Shown in pieces: positions 1-9,637 of a stretch of 64,000 bases of DNA. This stretch comes from Burkholderiaceae bacterium (GTDB lineage Bacteria > Pseudomonadota > Gammaproteobacteria > Burkholderiales > Burkholderiaceae_C): NCBI GenBank assembly GCA_919902775.1, contig CAKKRJ010000003.1:124001-188000 (forward strand). Direction: 5' to 3'. Every line of letters starts with the position of its first letter. Positions within the stretch are counted from its first letter, which is position 1. The position numbers and the translations under genes are program-made. Under the pieces are notes generated by a model, which did not search any database, was not told the DNA's origin, and was given only the letters and a program-made list of their open reading frames with translations.

Positions 1-785
1 CTGGACAGCACGGCCTGGAGAAATTCACGCGTGCGCGCCTGCGTGGGCTGGCTGAAGATTACATCGGGTGAGCCCGACTCGATGATGCCTCCACCATCCA
101 TCACGGCCACCACATCGGCGACCTCTTTGGCAAAACTCATTTCGTGGGTCACCACCATCATGGTCATGCCCTCGCTGGCCAGCAACTTCATGACTTGCAG
201 CACCTCGCCCACCAGTTCAGGGTCTAGTGCCGATGTGGGTTCATCAAACAGCATCACTCGGGGCTTCATGGCCAAGGCGCGGGCAATGGCGACGCGCTGC
301 TTTTGTCCACCAGACAGGCTGGCCGGCATGGCTTCGGCCTTGTGCGACAGGCCCACTTTTTGCAGTAACACATCGGCCTCGGCATCGGCACGACTGCGGC
401 TGAGGCCGCGCAGCTTGCGTGGTCCCAACGTGACGTTGTCGCGCACAGACAGATGAGGAAAGAGGTTAAAGGATTGAAACACCATGCCCACTTCCTCGCG
501 CAAGGCATTGAGGTCGGCATCGGGCAGCATCCGACCCTTGTGAACCAGGGTGCGGCCACAGATATCGATGGTCCCGTCCTGCGCTTGTTCCAGTCCGTTG
601 CAGCATCTCAAAAACGTGCTCTTGCCTGAACCGCTGGGGCCGATGACCACCACCACCTGTGAAGGAAAAACGTCAAAGTCAATGCCATTGAGCACCACGT
701 GTTCGCCAAAGGCCTTGTGCAGACCCCTGATGCTGATGATGGGTTCTGCGCTTTCCTTTGTCGTTTTGGCGTGAACGTTTTTCAT
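1..785 (-). CDS. Polar amino acid ABC transporter, ATP-binding subunit (partial, 3' end outside window)
   Basis: Cytoplasmic ATPase that powers import of a polar amino acid through the adjacent permease. Reading the minus strand from ATG at 785 gives an uninterrupted frame to the window edge: Walker A GPSGSGKS at about residues 49-56, the signature LSGGQKQRV at 157-165 and Walker [14 protein letters not shown] at 177-189. The start overlaps the permease stop as ATGA, so translation is coupled. About 261 codons are visible against a usual 240-260, so only a few residues should be missing. Family assignment (GlnQ/HisP/ArtP type) is firm. The substrate is not decided by sequence; proximity to hut genes makes histidine possible, which is inference only. 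Confidence 0.93.
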   Translation of the reverse strand, partial: MKNVHAKTTKESAEPIISIRGLHKAFGEHVVLNGIDFDVFPSQVVVVIGPSGSGKSTFLRCCNGLEQAQDGTIDICGRTLVHKGRMLPDADLNALREEVGMVFQSFNLFPHLSVRDNVTLGPRKLRGLSRSRADAEADVLLQKVGLSHKAEAMPASLSGGQKQRVAIARALAMKPRVMLFDEPTSALDPELVGEVLQVMKLLASEGMTMMVVTHEMSFAKEVADVVAVMDGGGIIESGSPDVIFSQPTQARTREFLQAVLS

Positions 786-1459
786 TGCACCATCCCTCCA
801 ACGCGCAGCCGCAACTCGATTTTTCGCAAAGCCAAGGTAGTCAGGCCGGTCAGCACGAAGTACATCACGGCGATGGCCAGGTAGACCTCCAGAGAGCGGT
901 AGGACACGCTGATTATTTTCTGGCCCTCGTGCATGAGGTCGTGGATGGTCAGCAGCGAGACCAGGGCCGAGTTCTTGATCAATGCTATGAACTCGTTGCC
1001 CAGAGGCGGGATCATGCGCACCACCGCCTGCGGAAGGATGACACTGCGCATGGCCTGCCCAGACGACAAGCCAATCGAACGCGCAGCCTCCATCTGCCCC
1101 TTGTCGATGGACTGGATGGCGCCACGCACAATCTCGGACACATAGGCGCCCGAATAAATGCCCAGGCCGATCACGCCACAGACAAACGCCGGCAACAGGA
1201 TGCCAAATTGCGGCAAGCCAAAGAACAATATGAACAACTGCACCAGCAAGGGGGTACCACGGATGGCTGCCACATAGGCCGTGCACAGGCCGTAGACCCA
1301 GCGACGCGCCGAGTTGAGTCGGCCAATGCCTACCAACAAGCCCAGCACACAGCCCAGCAACAGTGACACCGAGGTGATTTCAACGGTCACCATGGAACCT
1401 CGCAGCAGAGAGGGCCAGCCGATCCAAACAGGGGAAAAATCCAATTCCATGGAGGGCAT
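782..1459 (-). CDS. Polar amino acid ABC transporter, permease subunit
   Basis: Inner-membrane channel subunit of the HisM/GlnP family, 225 residues, the usual length. It has an N-terminal membrane segment (about residues 17-45) and later hydrophobic segments. The EAA-loop pattern [20 protein letters not shown] at about 123-142 is the site that docks the ATPase. Only one permease gene is present, so the channel is probably a homodimer. Two Met codons (1 and 4) are possible starts. It follows the binding protein by 14 bases and overlaps the ATPase by 4, so the three form one operon. Confidence 0.93.
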   Translation of the reverse strand: MPSMELDFSPVWIGWPSLLRGSMVTVEITSVSLLLGCVLGLLVGIGRLNSARRWVYGLCTAYVAAIRGTPLLVQLFILFFGLPQFGILLPAFVCGVIGLGIYSGAYVSEIVRGAIQSIDKGQMEAARSIGLSSGQAMRSVILPQAVVRMIPPLGNEFIALIKNSALVSLLTIHDLMHEGQKIISVSYRSLEVYLAIAVMYFVLTGLTTLALRKIELRLRVGGMVQ

Positions 1460-1473
1460 TCGTCAGTAGCGCA

Positions 1474-2211
1474 TCACTTGGCGGGGAACCACTTCTTCAC
1501 CAGTGCGGCGTAGCTGCCGTCGGCTTTGATCTTGGCCAATGCTGCATTGACGGCCTTGGTGAGTTCAGGCGAGTCCTTGCGCACGGCCATGCCGTATTCC
1601 TCGGTGGTCAGTTGTTCTTCGAGCACACGCATGCCGCCCCGGGTGCGCACGTACTGGAAGGCGGCGGGTTTGCCGGTCACAGCGGCATCGGCACGGCCAA
1701 TGTCAACCAGGTTGAACATCTCCTGGTTCTTTTCAACCTCAACGCGCAGCGCTTTGGGGTGCTTCTCGGTCAGGTAGCCCACCGATTTGGTGCCCACCTG
1801 CACAGACACTTTTTTGCCGTCCAGGTCGGCGATTTTCTTGATGCCGGTGTTGTTGTCTTTGACCATGACCACCAGACCGCCGGCATAGTAGCTGTCGGTG
1901 AAGTCCACCACTTTTTTGCGCTCGTCGGTGATGTAGATGGCTGAGACAGCCATGTCGAAACGCTTGGAGATCAGACCAGGGATCAGGCCTTTGAAGTCGA
2001 TGTCCACCCATTCCACCTGTTTGCCCATGGCCTTGGCCAGAGCATCAACGAGCTCAATGTCGAATCCAGTTCGTTTGCCGTTGTCCACAAATTCCATGGG
2101 AGGGAAGGTGGCGTCTGTGCCCACGCGCAGCACATTGTTTTGTGCGTGTACCGATGCTGTGCCCAAGCTCAAAGCGGCAGCGGTAAGAATGAGTTGGCGA
2201 CGGATGTTCAT
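1474..2211 (-). CDS. Polar amino acid ABC transporter, periplasmic substrate-binding protein
   Basis: Type 3 solute-binding protein (ArtJ/HisJ/FliY family), 245 residues. The start MNIRRQLIL at 2211 is chosen because it begins a clean signal peptide (basic n-region, hydrophobic core, cleavage near SVHAQ). An in-frame upstream Met at 2253 would overlap the regulator gene and spoil the signal peptide. The mature part opens with LRVGTDATFPPMEF and contains GFDIELVDALAKAMG, both typical of this family. It delivers the ligand to the permease encoded just downstream. Ligand identity cannot be read from the sequence. Confidence 0.92.
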   Translation of the reverse strand: MNIRRQLILTAAALSLGTASVHAQNNVLRVGTDATFPPMEFVDNGKRTGFDIELVDALAKAMGKQVEWVDIDFKGLIPGLISKRFDMAVSAIYITDERKKVVDFTDSYYAGGLVVMVKDNNTGIKKIADLDGKKVSVQVGTKSVGYLTEKHPKALRVEVEKNQEMFNLVDIGRADAAVTGKPAAFQYVRTRGGMRVLEEQLTTEEYGMAVRKDSPELTKAVNAALAKIKADGSYAALVKKWFPAK

Positions 2212-2249
2212 GGGATGGTTCCTGAGAAGGGTTGAAGGGGAAGGGCGAT

Positions 2250-3023
2250 TCAAGAAGCTTGGAGTCGGCGTGAAATGCGCGTGGCGGCGATCATGGTCAT
2301 TTGTATGAGCGCGGATTCCTGGCCTTGTGCACGTGAAATGGGGGCCATCAGCGTGATGGCCCCCACGGGGTGACGCGGGCCGGCGAACACGGGTGCGCTC
2401 GACCCCCAGACGCCCGCGTCCACCTCACCTGCGCTGATGGCGCAACCGGCCTCGCGGATGGCAGCAAGCGTCTGGTCGGCGGCACGCCACTCGGCGCTGC
2501 CCGGGACATGTTGCATGTCGAGTACGGCACGGCGCTGCAGCTCTGGCAGGTGGGCCAGAACACACTTGGCGGATGCGCCATCGCGCAACGGTACGCTGCG
2601 GCCTTTTTCGAAAGAGCAACGCAGGGAATGCCGGCTTTCGACCATGTCCAGACAGATGGCACGGTCATTCACAGCCACGATCAGGCCCACACTTTCGGAT
2701 GACTGGCGTGACAGCGTCTCCATTTCAGGGCGCGCTGCATGCATGATGTTGGAGGCGAGGTCAAAGCCCAACGCCAATTGCAGACTCAGAGGGCCAGGGG
2801 CATAGCTGGCGTCGATCTCGGACACAAAACCCCAATCCTTGAGTCTGCCCAGTTGGCGGTACAGCGTGCTGCGCGCCATACCTGTTTTTTGGATCAGCTC
2901 CGAAGCGCTCATGGCCCGGCCATGCTGTGCCAACACCGCCAGGACCTGAAGGACTCGGTCGGCAGAAGCCACGGAAGGAGATGCGCTCGTCAACATGGTG
3001 GCAGTATCTGAGAGCTCGCACAT
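2250..3023 (-). CDS. IclR family transcriptional regulator
   Basis: DNA-binding regulator of 257 residues with an N-terminal winged helix-turn-helix (ASELIQKTGMARSTLYRQLG region, about residues 40-70) and a C-terminal IclR effector domain with the family's late pattern AGCAISAGEVDAGVWGSSAPV. ATG at 3023 has an AAGGA ribosome-binding site 8 bases upstream; an in-frame TTG at 3032 is less likely. It lies 55 bases after hutU and 38 bases before the ABC binding protein on the same strand, so it may control the importer, itself or both. The effector is unknown. Confidence 0.9.
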   Translation of the reverse strand: MCELSDTATMLTSASPSVASADRVLQVLAVLAQHGRAMSASELIQKTGMARSTLYRQLGRLKDWGFVSEIDASYAPGPLSLQLALGFDLASNIMHAARPEMETLSRQSSESVGLIVAVNDRAICLDMVESRHSLRCSFEKGRSVPLRDGASAKCVLAHLPELQRRAVLDMQHVPGSAEWRAADQTLAAIREAGCAISAGEVDAGVWGSSAPVFAGPRHPVGAITLMAPISRAQGQESALIQMTMIAATRISRRLQAS

Positions 3024-3039
3024 GTCCTTCAACCTTTTT

Positions 3040-3056
3040 TTCCCATCTCGTGGGAA
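3040..3056. promoter_or_regulatory. Inverted repeat TTCCCA-N5-TGGGAA upstream of the IclR gene
   Basis: A perfect 6+6 bp inverted repeat lies 17 bases upstream of the IclR start codon, in the 55-base gap after hutU. IclR proteins commonly bind short palindromes near their own promoter, so autoregulation is a plausible reading. No T-run follows on the minus strand, so it is not a terminator for hutU. Confidence 0.4.
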
Positions 3057-3078
3057 TCGAGTTTCTTTTTTCCTTGGA

Positions 3079-4800
3079 TCAGCTTGGAATCATAGGCAGT
3101 TTTAGGTGGTGTTTTTGGGCAGTTGCAATGGCTTGTTCGTAGCCGGCATCGGCGTGGCGCATGACGCCGCTGGCGCTGTCGTTGACCAGCACGCGGGCCA
3201 GGCGTTCGGCGGCGGCGTCGCTGCCGTCGGCCACGATCACCATGCCGGCGTGTTGCGAATAGCCCATGCCCACGCCACCGCCGTGGTGCAGGCTGACCCA
3301 GCTGGCGCCGCCTGCGGTGTTGAGCAAGGCGTTGAGCAGCGGCCAGTCGCTGACGGCGTCGGTGCCGTCCTTCATGCTTTCGGTTTCGCGGTTCGGGCTG
3401 GCCACCGAACCGGTGTCCAGGTGGTCGCGGCCGATGACGATGGGCGCTTTGAGTTCACCGTTTTTCACCATCTCGTTGAAGGCCAGACCGGCCAGGTGGC
3501 GCTCGCCCAAGCCCAGCCAGCAAATGCGCGCGGGCAAGCCCTGGAAGGCGATGCGCTCGCGCGCCATGTCCAGCCAGCGGTGGGTGTGCTGGTTGTCGGG
3601 GAACAGCTCTTTGATCTTGGCGTCGGTCTTGTAGATGTCCTCGGGGTCACCCGACAGCGCCACCCAGCGGAACGGCCCTTTGCCTTCGCAAAACAGGGGC
3701 CGGATGTAGGCGGGTACAAAGCCGGGGAAGTCGAAAGCGTTCTTCATGCCCTGGTCGAAGGCGACCTGGCGGATGTTGTTGCCATAGTCCACGGTGGGAA
3801 TGCCCATGGCTTGGAAGTCCAGCATGGCTTGCACGTGCACAGCGCAACTTTGGGCCGCCGCGGTGGTCAAGGCCGCATGTTGTGCCGGGTTCTTTTGCGC
3901 GTCCTTCCATTGCGCCACCTGCCAGCCGGTGGGCAGGTAACCATTGATGAGGTCGTGGGCGGAGGTCTGGTCGGTGACCAGGTCGGGTTTGATCGCGCCG
4001 GCCTGGGCCCGTTTGACCAGCTCAGGCAGCACATCGGCGGCGTTGCCCAGCAGGGCGATCGAGACGGCCTGTTTGGCGGCGGTGTACTGCGCGATGAGTT
4101 CCAACGCATGGTCGATGTCGCGCGCCTGCTGGTCCACATAGCGGGTGCGCAGGCGAAAGTCGATGCTGCTTTGCTGGCATTCAATGGTCAGCGAGCAGGC
4201 GCCCGCCAGCGTGGCCGCCAGCGGCTGTGCACCGCCCATGCCGCCCAGGCCGGCGGTCAGGATCCATTTGCCGGAAAGATCGTTGTTGTAGTGCTGCTTG
4301 CCGGCCTCGACAAAGGTCTCGAAAGTGCCTTGCACAATGCCCTGGCTGCCGATGTAAATCCAGCTGCCGGCCGTCATCTGGCCGTACATGAACAAGCCCT
4401 TGCGGTCGAGTTCGTTGAAGTGTTCCCAGTTGGCCCACTTGGGCACCAGATTCGAGTTGGCGATCAGCACGCGGGGTGCGTTGGCGTGGGTTTTGAACAC
4501 GCCCACCGGCTTGCCCGACTGAATCAGCAGCGATTCGTCTTCGTTCAGGTCCTTGAGCGAGGCCAGGATCTGGTCGAAGCACGCCCAGTCGCGCGCGGCG
4601 CGGCCAATGCCGCCGTACACCACCAAGTGCTGTGGGTTTTCGGCCACCTCCGGGTCCAGGTTGTTCTGGATCATCCGGTAGGCGGCTTCGGCAATCCAGT
4701 TCTTGCAGCTCAGCTGCGTGCCGCGTGGTGCGCGGATGACGCGGCTGGGGTCGAAACGGGGGTCACGTTCGGTGGTGATCATGGTGTCTTGGGTGTTCAT
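3079..4800 (-). CDS. hutU: Urocanate hydratase
   Basis: Second enzyme of histidine degradation: converts urocanate to imidazolone propionate with tightly bound NAD+. The protein is 573 residues (family about 550-570). It shows the NAD-binding stretch [11 protein letters not shown] near residue 185 and the active-site segment [15 protein letters not shown] with the conserved cysteine. Cytoplasmic. It lies 45 bases downstream of hutH on the same strand, so hutH-hutU form an operon under HutC control. hutI and hutG/hutF are not in this window. Confidence 0.98.
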   Translation of the reverse strand: MNTQDTMITTERDPRFDPSRVIRAPRGTQLSCKNWIAEAAYRMIQNNLDPEVAENPQHLVVYGGIGRAARDWACFDQILASLKDLNEDESLLIQSGKPVGVFKTHANAPRVLIANSNLVPKWANWEHFNELDRKGLFMYGQMTAGSWIYIGSQGIVQGTFETFVEAGKQHYNNDLSGKWILTAGLGGMGGAQPLAATLAGACSLTIECQQSSIDFRLRTRYVDQQARDIDHALELIAQYTAAKQAVSIALLGNAADVLPELVKRAQAGAIKPDLVTDQTSAHDLINGYLPTGWQVAQWKDAQKNPAQHAALTTAAAQSCAVHVQAMLDFQAMGIPTVDYGNNIRQVAFDQGMKNAFDFPGFVPAYIRPLFCEGKGPFRWVALSGDPEDIYKTDAKIKELFPDNQHTHRWLDMARERIAFQGLPARICWLGLGERHLAGLAFNEMVKNGELKAPIVIGRDHLDTGSVASPNRETESMKDGTDAVSDWPLLNALLNTAGGASWVSLHHGGGVGMGYSQHAGMVIVADGSDAAAERLARVLVNDSASGVMRHADAGYEQAIATAQKHHLKLPMIPS

Positions 4801-4845
4801 GCTGCACTCGGGTGTGGGGGTAGATGATGGGGTGACGGTGGGTGT

Positions 4846-6369
4846 TCAGGCCACACCCGGTAGGCGCAGGCCTTGTGACAAAGCGCCGCTGCGCACCAGG
4901 CCGATGGCCGCTTGCATGTCGGGGTGCATGTGGCGGTCATCGCTCAGGAAGGGCACCAAGGCGCGCAATTGCTGGCGCACCGTTTCCAGGCTCGGGCTGC
5001 TGCGCAGCGGTGCGTGGAAGTCGCAGCCCTGCACGGCGGCCAGCAGTTCGATGGCGATCACGGCCATGGCGTTTTCGCACATCGGCAGCAGACGCCGCGC
5101 GCCGTGCGCGGCCATGGACACGTGGTCCTCCTGGTTGGCCGAGGTGGGGATGGAGTCCACGCTGGCAGGGTAGGCGCGCTGCTTGTTTTCAGACACCAGG
5201 GCGGCGGCGGTGACCTGCGGGATCATGAAGCCCGAGTTGAGCCCCGGCTTGGGCGTGAGGAAGGCGGGCAGGCCCGACAAGGCCGGGTCCACCAGCATGG
5301 CGACGCGGCGCTCGGCCAGCGAACCGATCTCGCACACCGCCATGGCGATCATGTCGGCGGCGAATGCCACCGGCTCGGCGTGGAAGTTGCCACCCGACAG
5401 GGCCGTGTCGTCGGCGCTGAAAATCAGCGGGTTGTCGGTCACGCCATTGGCCTCGGTTTCCAGCGACTCGGCAGCGCGGCGCAGCACGTCCAGGCAGGCG
5501 CCCATCACCTGCGGCTGGCAGCGCAGGCAATACGGGTCTTGCACGCGCTCGTCGCCTTGCAGGTGCGAGGCGCGGATGGCGCTGCCCTGCAGCAATTCGC
5601 GCAGCGCGTCGGCGGTGTCGATCTGGCCACGGTGGCGGCGCAGGGCGTGGATGCGCGGATCAAACGGCGCGTCCGAACCCTTGGCCGCGTCGGTGGACAG
5701 GGCACCGCTGACCATGGCGGCTTGAAACAGGCGCTCGGCCTCGAACAGGCCAGCCAAGGCATTGGCGGTGGAAAACTGCGTGCCGTTGAGCAGCGCCAGG
5801 CCTTCTTTGGGACCGAGCACCACGGGGCTGAGACCTGCTGCTGCCAGCGCTTGGGCAGCCGGCACCGGGCCCTGGGCCGAATGCACTTCGCCCACGCCCA
5901 GCATCACGGCGCTCATGTGCGAGAGCGGGGCCAGATCGCCCGAGGCGCCCACCGAGCCCTGCGCGGGCACGACCGGAATCACGTCGCGCTGCAACATGTC
6001 TTGCAGCAGCAGAAGGGTGCTGGGGCGAATGCCCGAGGCGCCTTGCGCCAGACTGGCCAGCTTGAGCGCCATCATCAGCCGGGTGATGGCCACGGGCATG
6101 GCCTCGCCGACACCGGCGGCGTGCGACAGCACGATGTTGCGCTGCAGGGTTTCCAGATCACTGGCGTCGATGCGCAGGCTGGCCAGTTTGCCAAAGCCGG
6201 TGTTGATGCCATAGACCGGCGCGCCCTTGGCCACAATGCGGGCCACGGTGTCGGCGCTGGCCTGAACCGCTGCAGCGCATGCCGCGTCAAGTTCGACCGT
6301 TGCGCCACGGTAGATGCTGCGCCAGTCGGCCAGCGTGGTTTGTCCGGCAAGCAGTGTGATGTGTTTCAA
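4846..6369 (-). CDS. hutH: Histidine ammonia-lyase
   Basis: First enzyme of histidine catabolism: removes ammonia from L-histidine to give trans-urocanate. 507 residues, the usual length. The self-forming MIO prosthetic group comes from the Ala-Ser-Gly triad, visible as [14 protein letters not shown] with ASG at residues 142-144; catalytic Tyr53 sits in YGINTGFG. It is the first gene of the hutHU unit and is divergent from hutC, with the operator at 6404-6413 between them. Confidence 0.98.
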   Translation of the reverse strand: MKHITLLAGQTTLADWRSIYRGATVELDAACAAAVQASADTVARIVAKGAPVYGINTGFGKLASLRIDASDLETLQRNIVLSHAAGVGEAMPVAITRLMMALKLASLAQGASGIRPSTLLLLQDMLQRDVIPVVPAQGSVGASGDLAPLSHMSAVMLGVGEVHSAQGPVPAAQALAAAGLSPVVLGPKEGLALLNGTQFSTANALAGLFEAERLFQAAMVSGALSTDAAKGSDAPFDPRIHALRRHRGQIDTADALRELLQGSAIRASHLQGDERVQDPYCLRCQPQVMGACLDVLRRAAESLETEANGVTDNPLIFSADDTALSGGNFHAEPVAFAADMIAMAVCEIGSLAERRVAMLVDPALSGLPAFLTPKPGLNSGFMIPQVTAAALVSENKQRAYPASVDSIPTSANQEDHVSMAAHGARRLLPMCENAMAVIAIELLAAVQGCDFHAPLRSSPSLETVRQQLRALVPFLSDDRHMHPDMQAAIGLVRSGALSQGLRLPGVA

Positions 6370-6403
6370 GGGGTCTCCATGTCGGTCTGTGTTTGGTTTT
6401 TAT

Positions 6404-6413
6404 TGTATATACA
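6404..6413. promoter_or_regulatory. HutC operator TGTATATACA
   Basis: A perfect 10-base palindrome in the 81-base gap between the divergent hutH and hutC start codons. The core TGTATATACA matches the operator recognised by HutC repressors of pseudomonads (known family property). Its central position would let one repressor control both hutHU and hutC, with urocanate as inducer. Confidence 0.8.
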
Positions 6414-6450
6414 TTAGGACGGCGCTGCAATGCTGGTTTAATCACACCGC

Positions 6451-7194
6451 ATGGGAAAACCTCAAGTCTTGTCACTGCATGAACGCATCCTCGGCGACAT
6501 CGAACAGCACATCGTGAGTGGCCGTTGGCCGCCCGGTCACCGCATTCCGTCGGAGCAGGATCTGACGCAGCAATACGGCTGTTCGCGCATGACCGTGAAC
6601 AAGGTGCTGACCCAGCTTGCCCGTGGCGGCCTGGTTGAGCGCAGGCGCAAAGCGGGCAGTTTCGTCACGCGGCCCCAGTCCCGTTCGGCGGTGTTGGAGA
6701 TTCAGGACATTCGCAGCGAAGTCGAGTCGCTGGGGCAGGCCTACCGCTACGAAGTGCGCGAACGCAAACGCCGGCGCAGCACCAACGCCGATATGCAAAC
6801 CTTGGGCTTGGGCCAGCACAGCCCGGTCTTGCACCTGGTCACGCAGCATTGGGCGGGTGCGCGGCCATTTTGTCTGGAGCAACGCCTGATTGGCCTGGAC
6901 ACGGTGCCTGCTGCCGCAGAGCAAGATTTTTCGAGCGAAGCACCCGGGGCCTGGTTGGTCAACCATGTGCCTTGGACATCGGCCGAACACCGCATCCGCG
7001 CCGTCGGCGCCGACGCCCAGACCGCGCCACTGTTGGAGCTGCCGCTGGGCGCACCTTGCCTGTTGATTGAACGGCGCACCTGGCTGGGCGGGCAGCCGGT
7101 CACTTTTGTGCGCCTGACCTACCCTGGCGATGGGCACGAACTGGTGGCACGGTTTTCACCGTCGTCGGGTTCGGCAGCGCACAACGGGTCTTGA
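6451..7194 (+). CDS. hutC: Histidine utilization repressor, GntR family
   Basis: GntR/HutC-type repressor of 247 residues: winged helix-turn-helix at about residues 10-75 (IPSEQDLTQQYGCSRMTVNK) and a C-terminal UTRA ligand domain, which in HutC senses urocanate. It is divergent from hutHU and separated from it by the TGTATATACA palindrome, the expected HutC arrangement. It therefore probably represses hutHU and itself when histidine is absent. The C-terminal tail is short and hydrophilic. Confidence 0.95.
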   Translation: MGKPQVLSLHERILGDIEQHIVSGRWPPGHRIPSEQDLTQQYGCSRMTVNKVLTQLARGGLVERRRKAGSFVTRPQSRSAVLEIQDIRSEVESLGQAYRYEVRERKRRRSTNADMQTLGLGQHSPVLHLVTQHWAGARPFCLEQRLIGLDTVPAAAEQDFSSEAPGAWLVNHVPWTSAEHRIRAVGADAQTAPLLELPLGAPCLLIERRTWLGGQPVTFVRLTYPGDGHELVARFSPSSGSAAHNGS

Positions 7195-7300
7195 GGGCGA
7201 GGCAGCGCGCAGGCCCACAAGGGTTCGGGGGGGGTGGGAGTGCGCCCCTGCGCGCGAACGTCCATTGACTTGCATCACCCGGGGCGTCGCTAAGCTGCAG

Positions 7301-8506
7301 TTAGACGGGCAAGAAGCGCTCCACCAGCAGTGACCAGAAGGCTGAGCCCACCGCCACGTTGTTGTCATTGAAGTCGTAGCCGGGGTTGTGCACCATGCAG
7401 GCGCCGTGGCCATCACCCGTGCCATCGCCGTTGCCGATCAGCAAATAGCTGCCGGGTACTTTCTCGAGCATGAAGGCGAAATCTTCGCTGCCATTCAAGG
7501 CGCGGCCCTGGCGCACCACTTTGTCCGTGCCCACCAGTTCTTCGGCCACGGTGCGGGCAAAGTCGGTCTCATGCAGGTGGTTCACCAGCACGGGGTAGCC
7601 GCGTTGGTAGTCGATCTCGGCGCTGACGCCGTAGCTTTGCGCTTGCGCATGGACCAGTTCGGTGATGCGTTTTTCGAGCAGCACGCGCACATCGCGGTCG
7701 AGTGAGCGCACGCTCAACTTGAGAGTGGCAGTTTGCGGAATCACGTTGTTGGCCACGCCTGCGTTGAATGCGCCGACCGTGATGATGGCCATTTGCTGCG
7801 GATCGATGTTGCGCGCCACGATGCTTTGCAGGCCCATGACAATGGCAGACCCGGCCACCACCGGGTCCACGGCCACATGCGGCATGGCCCCGTGCCCGCC
7901 CTTGCCGTGCAAGGTGATGGTCACGTTGTCAGACGACGCCATGGCCGAACCATCACGCAAGACCAAGTGGCCCTGCGGGTGTCCCGGCATGTTGTGCATG
8001 GCGAAAATGGCGTTGCACGGAAATTGCTGGAACAGGCCGTCTTCCATCATTTTCTTGGCACCGCCCAGGCCTTCTTCGGCGGGCTGGAAGATCAGGTTCA
8101 CGGTGCCCGAGAACGTGGCCTTTTGTGCGATGTGCTTGGCTGCAGCCAGCAGCATGGCGGTGTGCCCGTCGTGGCCGCAGGCGTGCATGATGCCGGTGTT
8201 GCAGCTGGCATACGGCAGCCCGGTGGCCTCGTCGATGGGCAGGGCATCCATGTCAGCACGGATGCCGATGGCGCGTGTGCCTGTGCCTTTTTGGATCTGG
8301 CCCACCAGGCCGGTGCCGCCCAGGCCCCGTGTAACCTGGTAGCCCCAGGCGCTCAGTTGCTCGGCCACCAGGTCGCTGGTGCGGTATTCCTTGTAGCCCA
8401 TCTCGGGGTGCCGGTGGATGTCACGGCGCACGGCGATGAACTCGTCGGCCTGTGTTTGCAGTGCCTGGATCTTGTCGTGCAAAAAAACGTCGGCGGGTGA
8501 GTTCAT
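7301..8506 (-). CDS. M20 family metallo-amidohydrolase (hippurate hydrolase / N-acyl amino acid deacylase type)
   Basis: Cytoplasmic zinc-dependent hydrolase that cleaves N-acyl amino acids or related amides. 401 residues from ATG 8506, chosen because an upstream in-frame ATG at 8554 would overlap the neighbouring gene and GAGG lies at a suitable distance before 8506. Metal-site motifs are visible: MHACGHDGHTAMLL at about residue 100 and FQPAEEGLGGAKKM at about 135. It is 16 bases downstream of the TTT receptor gene, so the two are probably co-transcribed, linking uptake of a carboxylated substrate with its hydrolysis. The exact substrate is unknown. Confidence 0.93.
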   Translation of the reverse strand: MNSPADVFLHDKIQALQTQADEFIAVRRDIHRHPEMGYKEYRTSDLVAEQLSAWGYQVTRGLGGTGLVGQIQKGTGTRAIGIRADMDALPIDEATGLPYASCNTGIMHACGHDGHTAMLLAAAKHIAQKATFSGTVNLIFQPAEEGLGGAKKMMEDGLFQQFPCNAIFAMHNMPGHPQGHLVLRDGSAMASSDNVTITLHGKGGHGAMPHVAVDPVVAGSAIVMGLQSIVARNIDPQQMAIITVGAFNAGVANNVIPQTATLKLSVRSLDRDVRVLLEKRITELVHAQAQSYGVSAEIDYQRGYPVLVNHLHETDFARTVAEELVGTDKVVRQGRALNGSEDFAFMLEKVPGSYLLIGNGDGTGDGHGACMVHNPGYDFNDNNVAVGSAFWSLLVERFLPV

Positions 8507-8522
8507 GGACTGACCTCGTTGC

Positions 8523-9518
8523 TTACTGGGGTTGCAGGTTAATCGATTTGGCAATGCCCCGGAACTGGGCTGTGCCTTCGTTGTACACCTTGTTCAGTTC
8601 GGTCAATGGCAAAGGTTTTGCCACCAACAGGCTGTTGGCTTCCAGGCCTGCGCGCACAGCGGCGTCATTCAGTGTCTCGGTGATGGCTTTGTGCAGCGTT
8701 TGAACCACGGCCTCGGGGGTGTCTTTCTTGACGAAATAGCCTGTCCAGATGTTGAACTCGAAGTTTTTGAGTTGCTTGGATTCGGAGATGGCGGGGTATT
8801 GCTTGACGCCTTCCAAACGTTCCTTGTTCAGCATGGCCAGGATCTTGATCTTGCCGCTGTCCGCCAATTGTTGGTAGCTTTTGCCATAGACCGTCATGAA
8901 GATGTCCACCTGTCCGCCGATCAAATCCTGATTGGCGGGTGCACCCCCTTTGTAAGGCACATGCGTCATGGGGATGCCGGTGATTTTGGACAGATGTTCA
9001 CCCAGCAAGTGATAGAAAGAACCCGGACCTACGCTGGCATAGGTCAGGGGCTTGCCTGCAGCAGCCTCTTTTCGGGCGTAGGCGATCAGTTCATCCACGT
9101 TGTTGACGGGCAGGTTGGGGCGGGCATAGATGGCCATTTGGGCTGCGCCGATCATTTGCACCAGGCGGAAGTCTTCGCTCTTGAACTTCACAGCGGCATT
9201 GGCCAACGGGGAGAGGATCAGCTCATTGGGCGAGCCCTGAAAGAGGTAGTAGCCATCGGATGGGGCTGTCAGCACCTTCTGTGCCGCGATGGCACCGCTC
9301 ACGCCGCCCAAATTTTCCACAATCACCGGCTGGTTCAGGTGCTTGGCCAGTGGTACGTTGACCAGGCGGGCGAGCACGTCAGACAAGCCACCCGCAGGGT
9401 AAGGCACCATCAAGCTGACGGGTTTGGTGGGAAAGGACTGGGCCAGAGCGCCCTGAGCCAGTACCAGACCGGTCAGGCTGGCGGCGATCAGGCGTTTCAA
9501 AAGATGGGAAGTGCGCAT
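8523..9518 (-). CDS. Tripartite tricarboxylate transporter (TTT/Bug) periplasmic receptor
   Basis: Periplasmic solute receptor of the Bug/TctC family, 331 residues. The start at 9518 (MRTSHLLKRL) gives a good signal peptide ending near LAQGALAQ; an in-frame ATG at 9533 is possible. The mature part begins PTKPVSLMVPYPAGG, with the Bug pattern PYPAGG near the ligand pocket, and VENLGGVSGAIAAQKV. No tctA/tctB membrane genes are nearby, so it either shares a remote transporter or acts as a sensor. Such orphan receptors are abundant in Comamonadaceae (known). Divergent from the LysR gene. Confidence 0.93.
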   Translation of the reverse strand: MRTSHLLKRLIAASLTGLVLAQGALAQSFPTKPVSLMVPYPAGGLSDVLARLVNVPLAKHLNQPVIVENLGGVSGAIAAQKVLTAPSDGYYLFQGSPNELILSPLANAAVKFKSEDFRLVQMIGAAQMAIYARPNLPVNNVDELIAYARKEAAAGKPLTYASVGPGSFYHLLGEHLSKITGIPMTHVPYKGGAPANQDLIGGQVDIFMTVYGKSYQQLADSGKIKILAMLNKERLEGVKQYPAISESKQLKNFEFNIWTGYFVKKDTPEAVVQTLHKAITETLNDAAVRAGLEANSLLVAKPLPLTELNKVYNEGTAQFRGIAKSINLQPQ

Positions 9519-9583
9519 GTCAATGTCTCTCAATGGTTGTGATGAAGGCCAGTTTGGCCGACGAGAAGCATGTTAAAAACCAT

Positions 9584-9635
9584 CATTTCATGTGTCAAAT
9601 GAATTATATTTCTGGTTTGCATTCGTAAAATGAAT
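9584..9635. promoter_or_regulatory. Two inverted repeats between the TTT receptor and the LysR gene
   Basis: The divergent intergenic region carries CATTT-N8-AAATG at 9584-9601 and ATTC-N7-GAAT at 9621-9635. The second ends two bases before the LysR start codon and contains the T-N11-A pattern typical of LysR operators. They are the best candidates for binding sites of the adjacent LysR protein. Confidence 0.45.
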
Positions 9636-9637
9636 AC

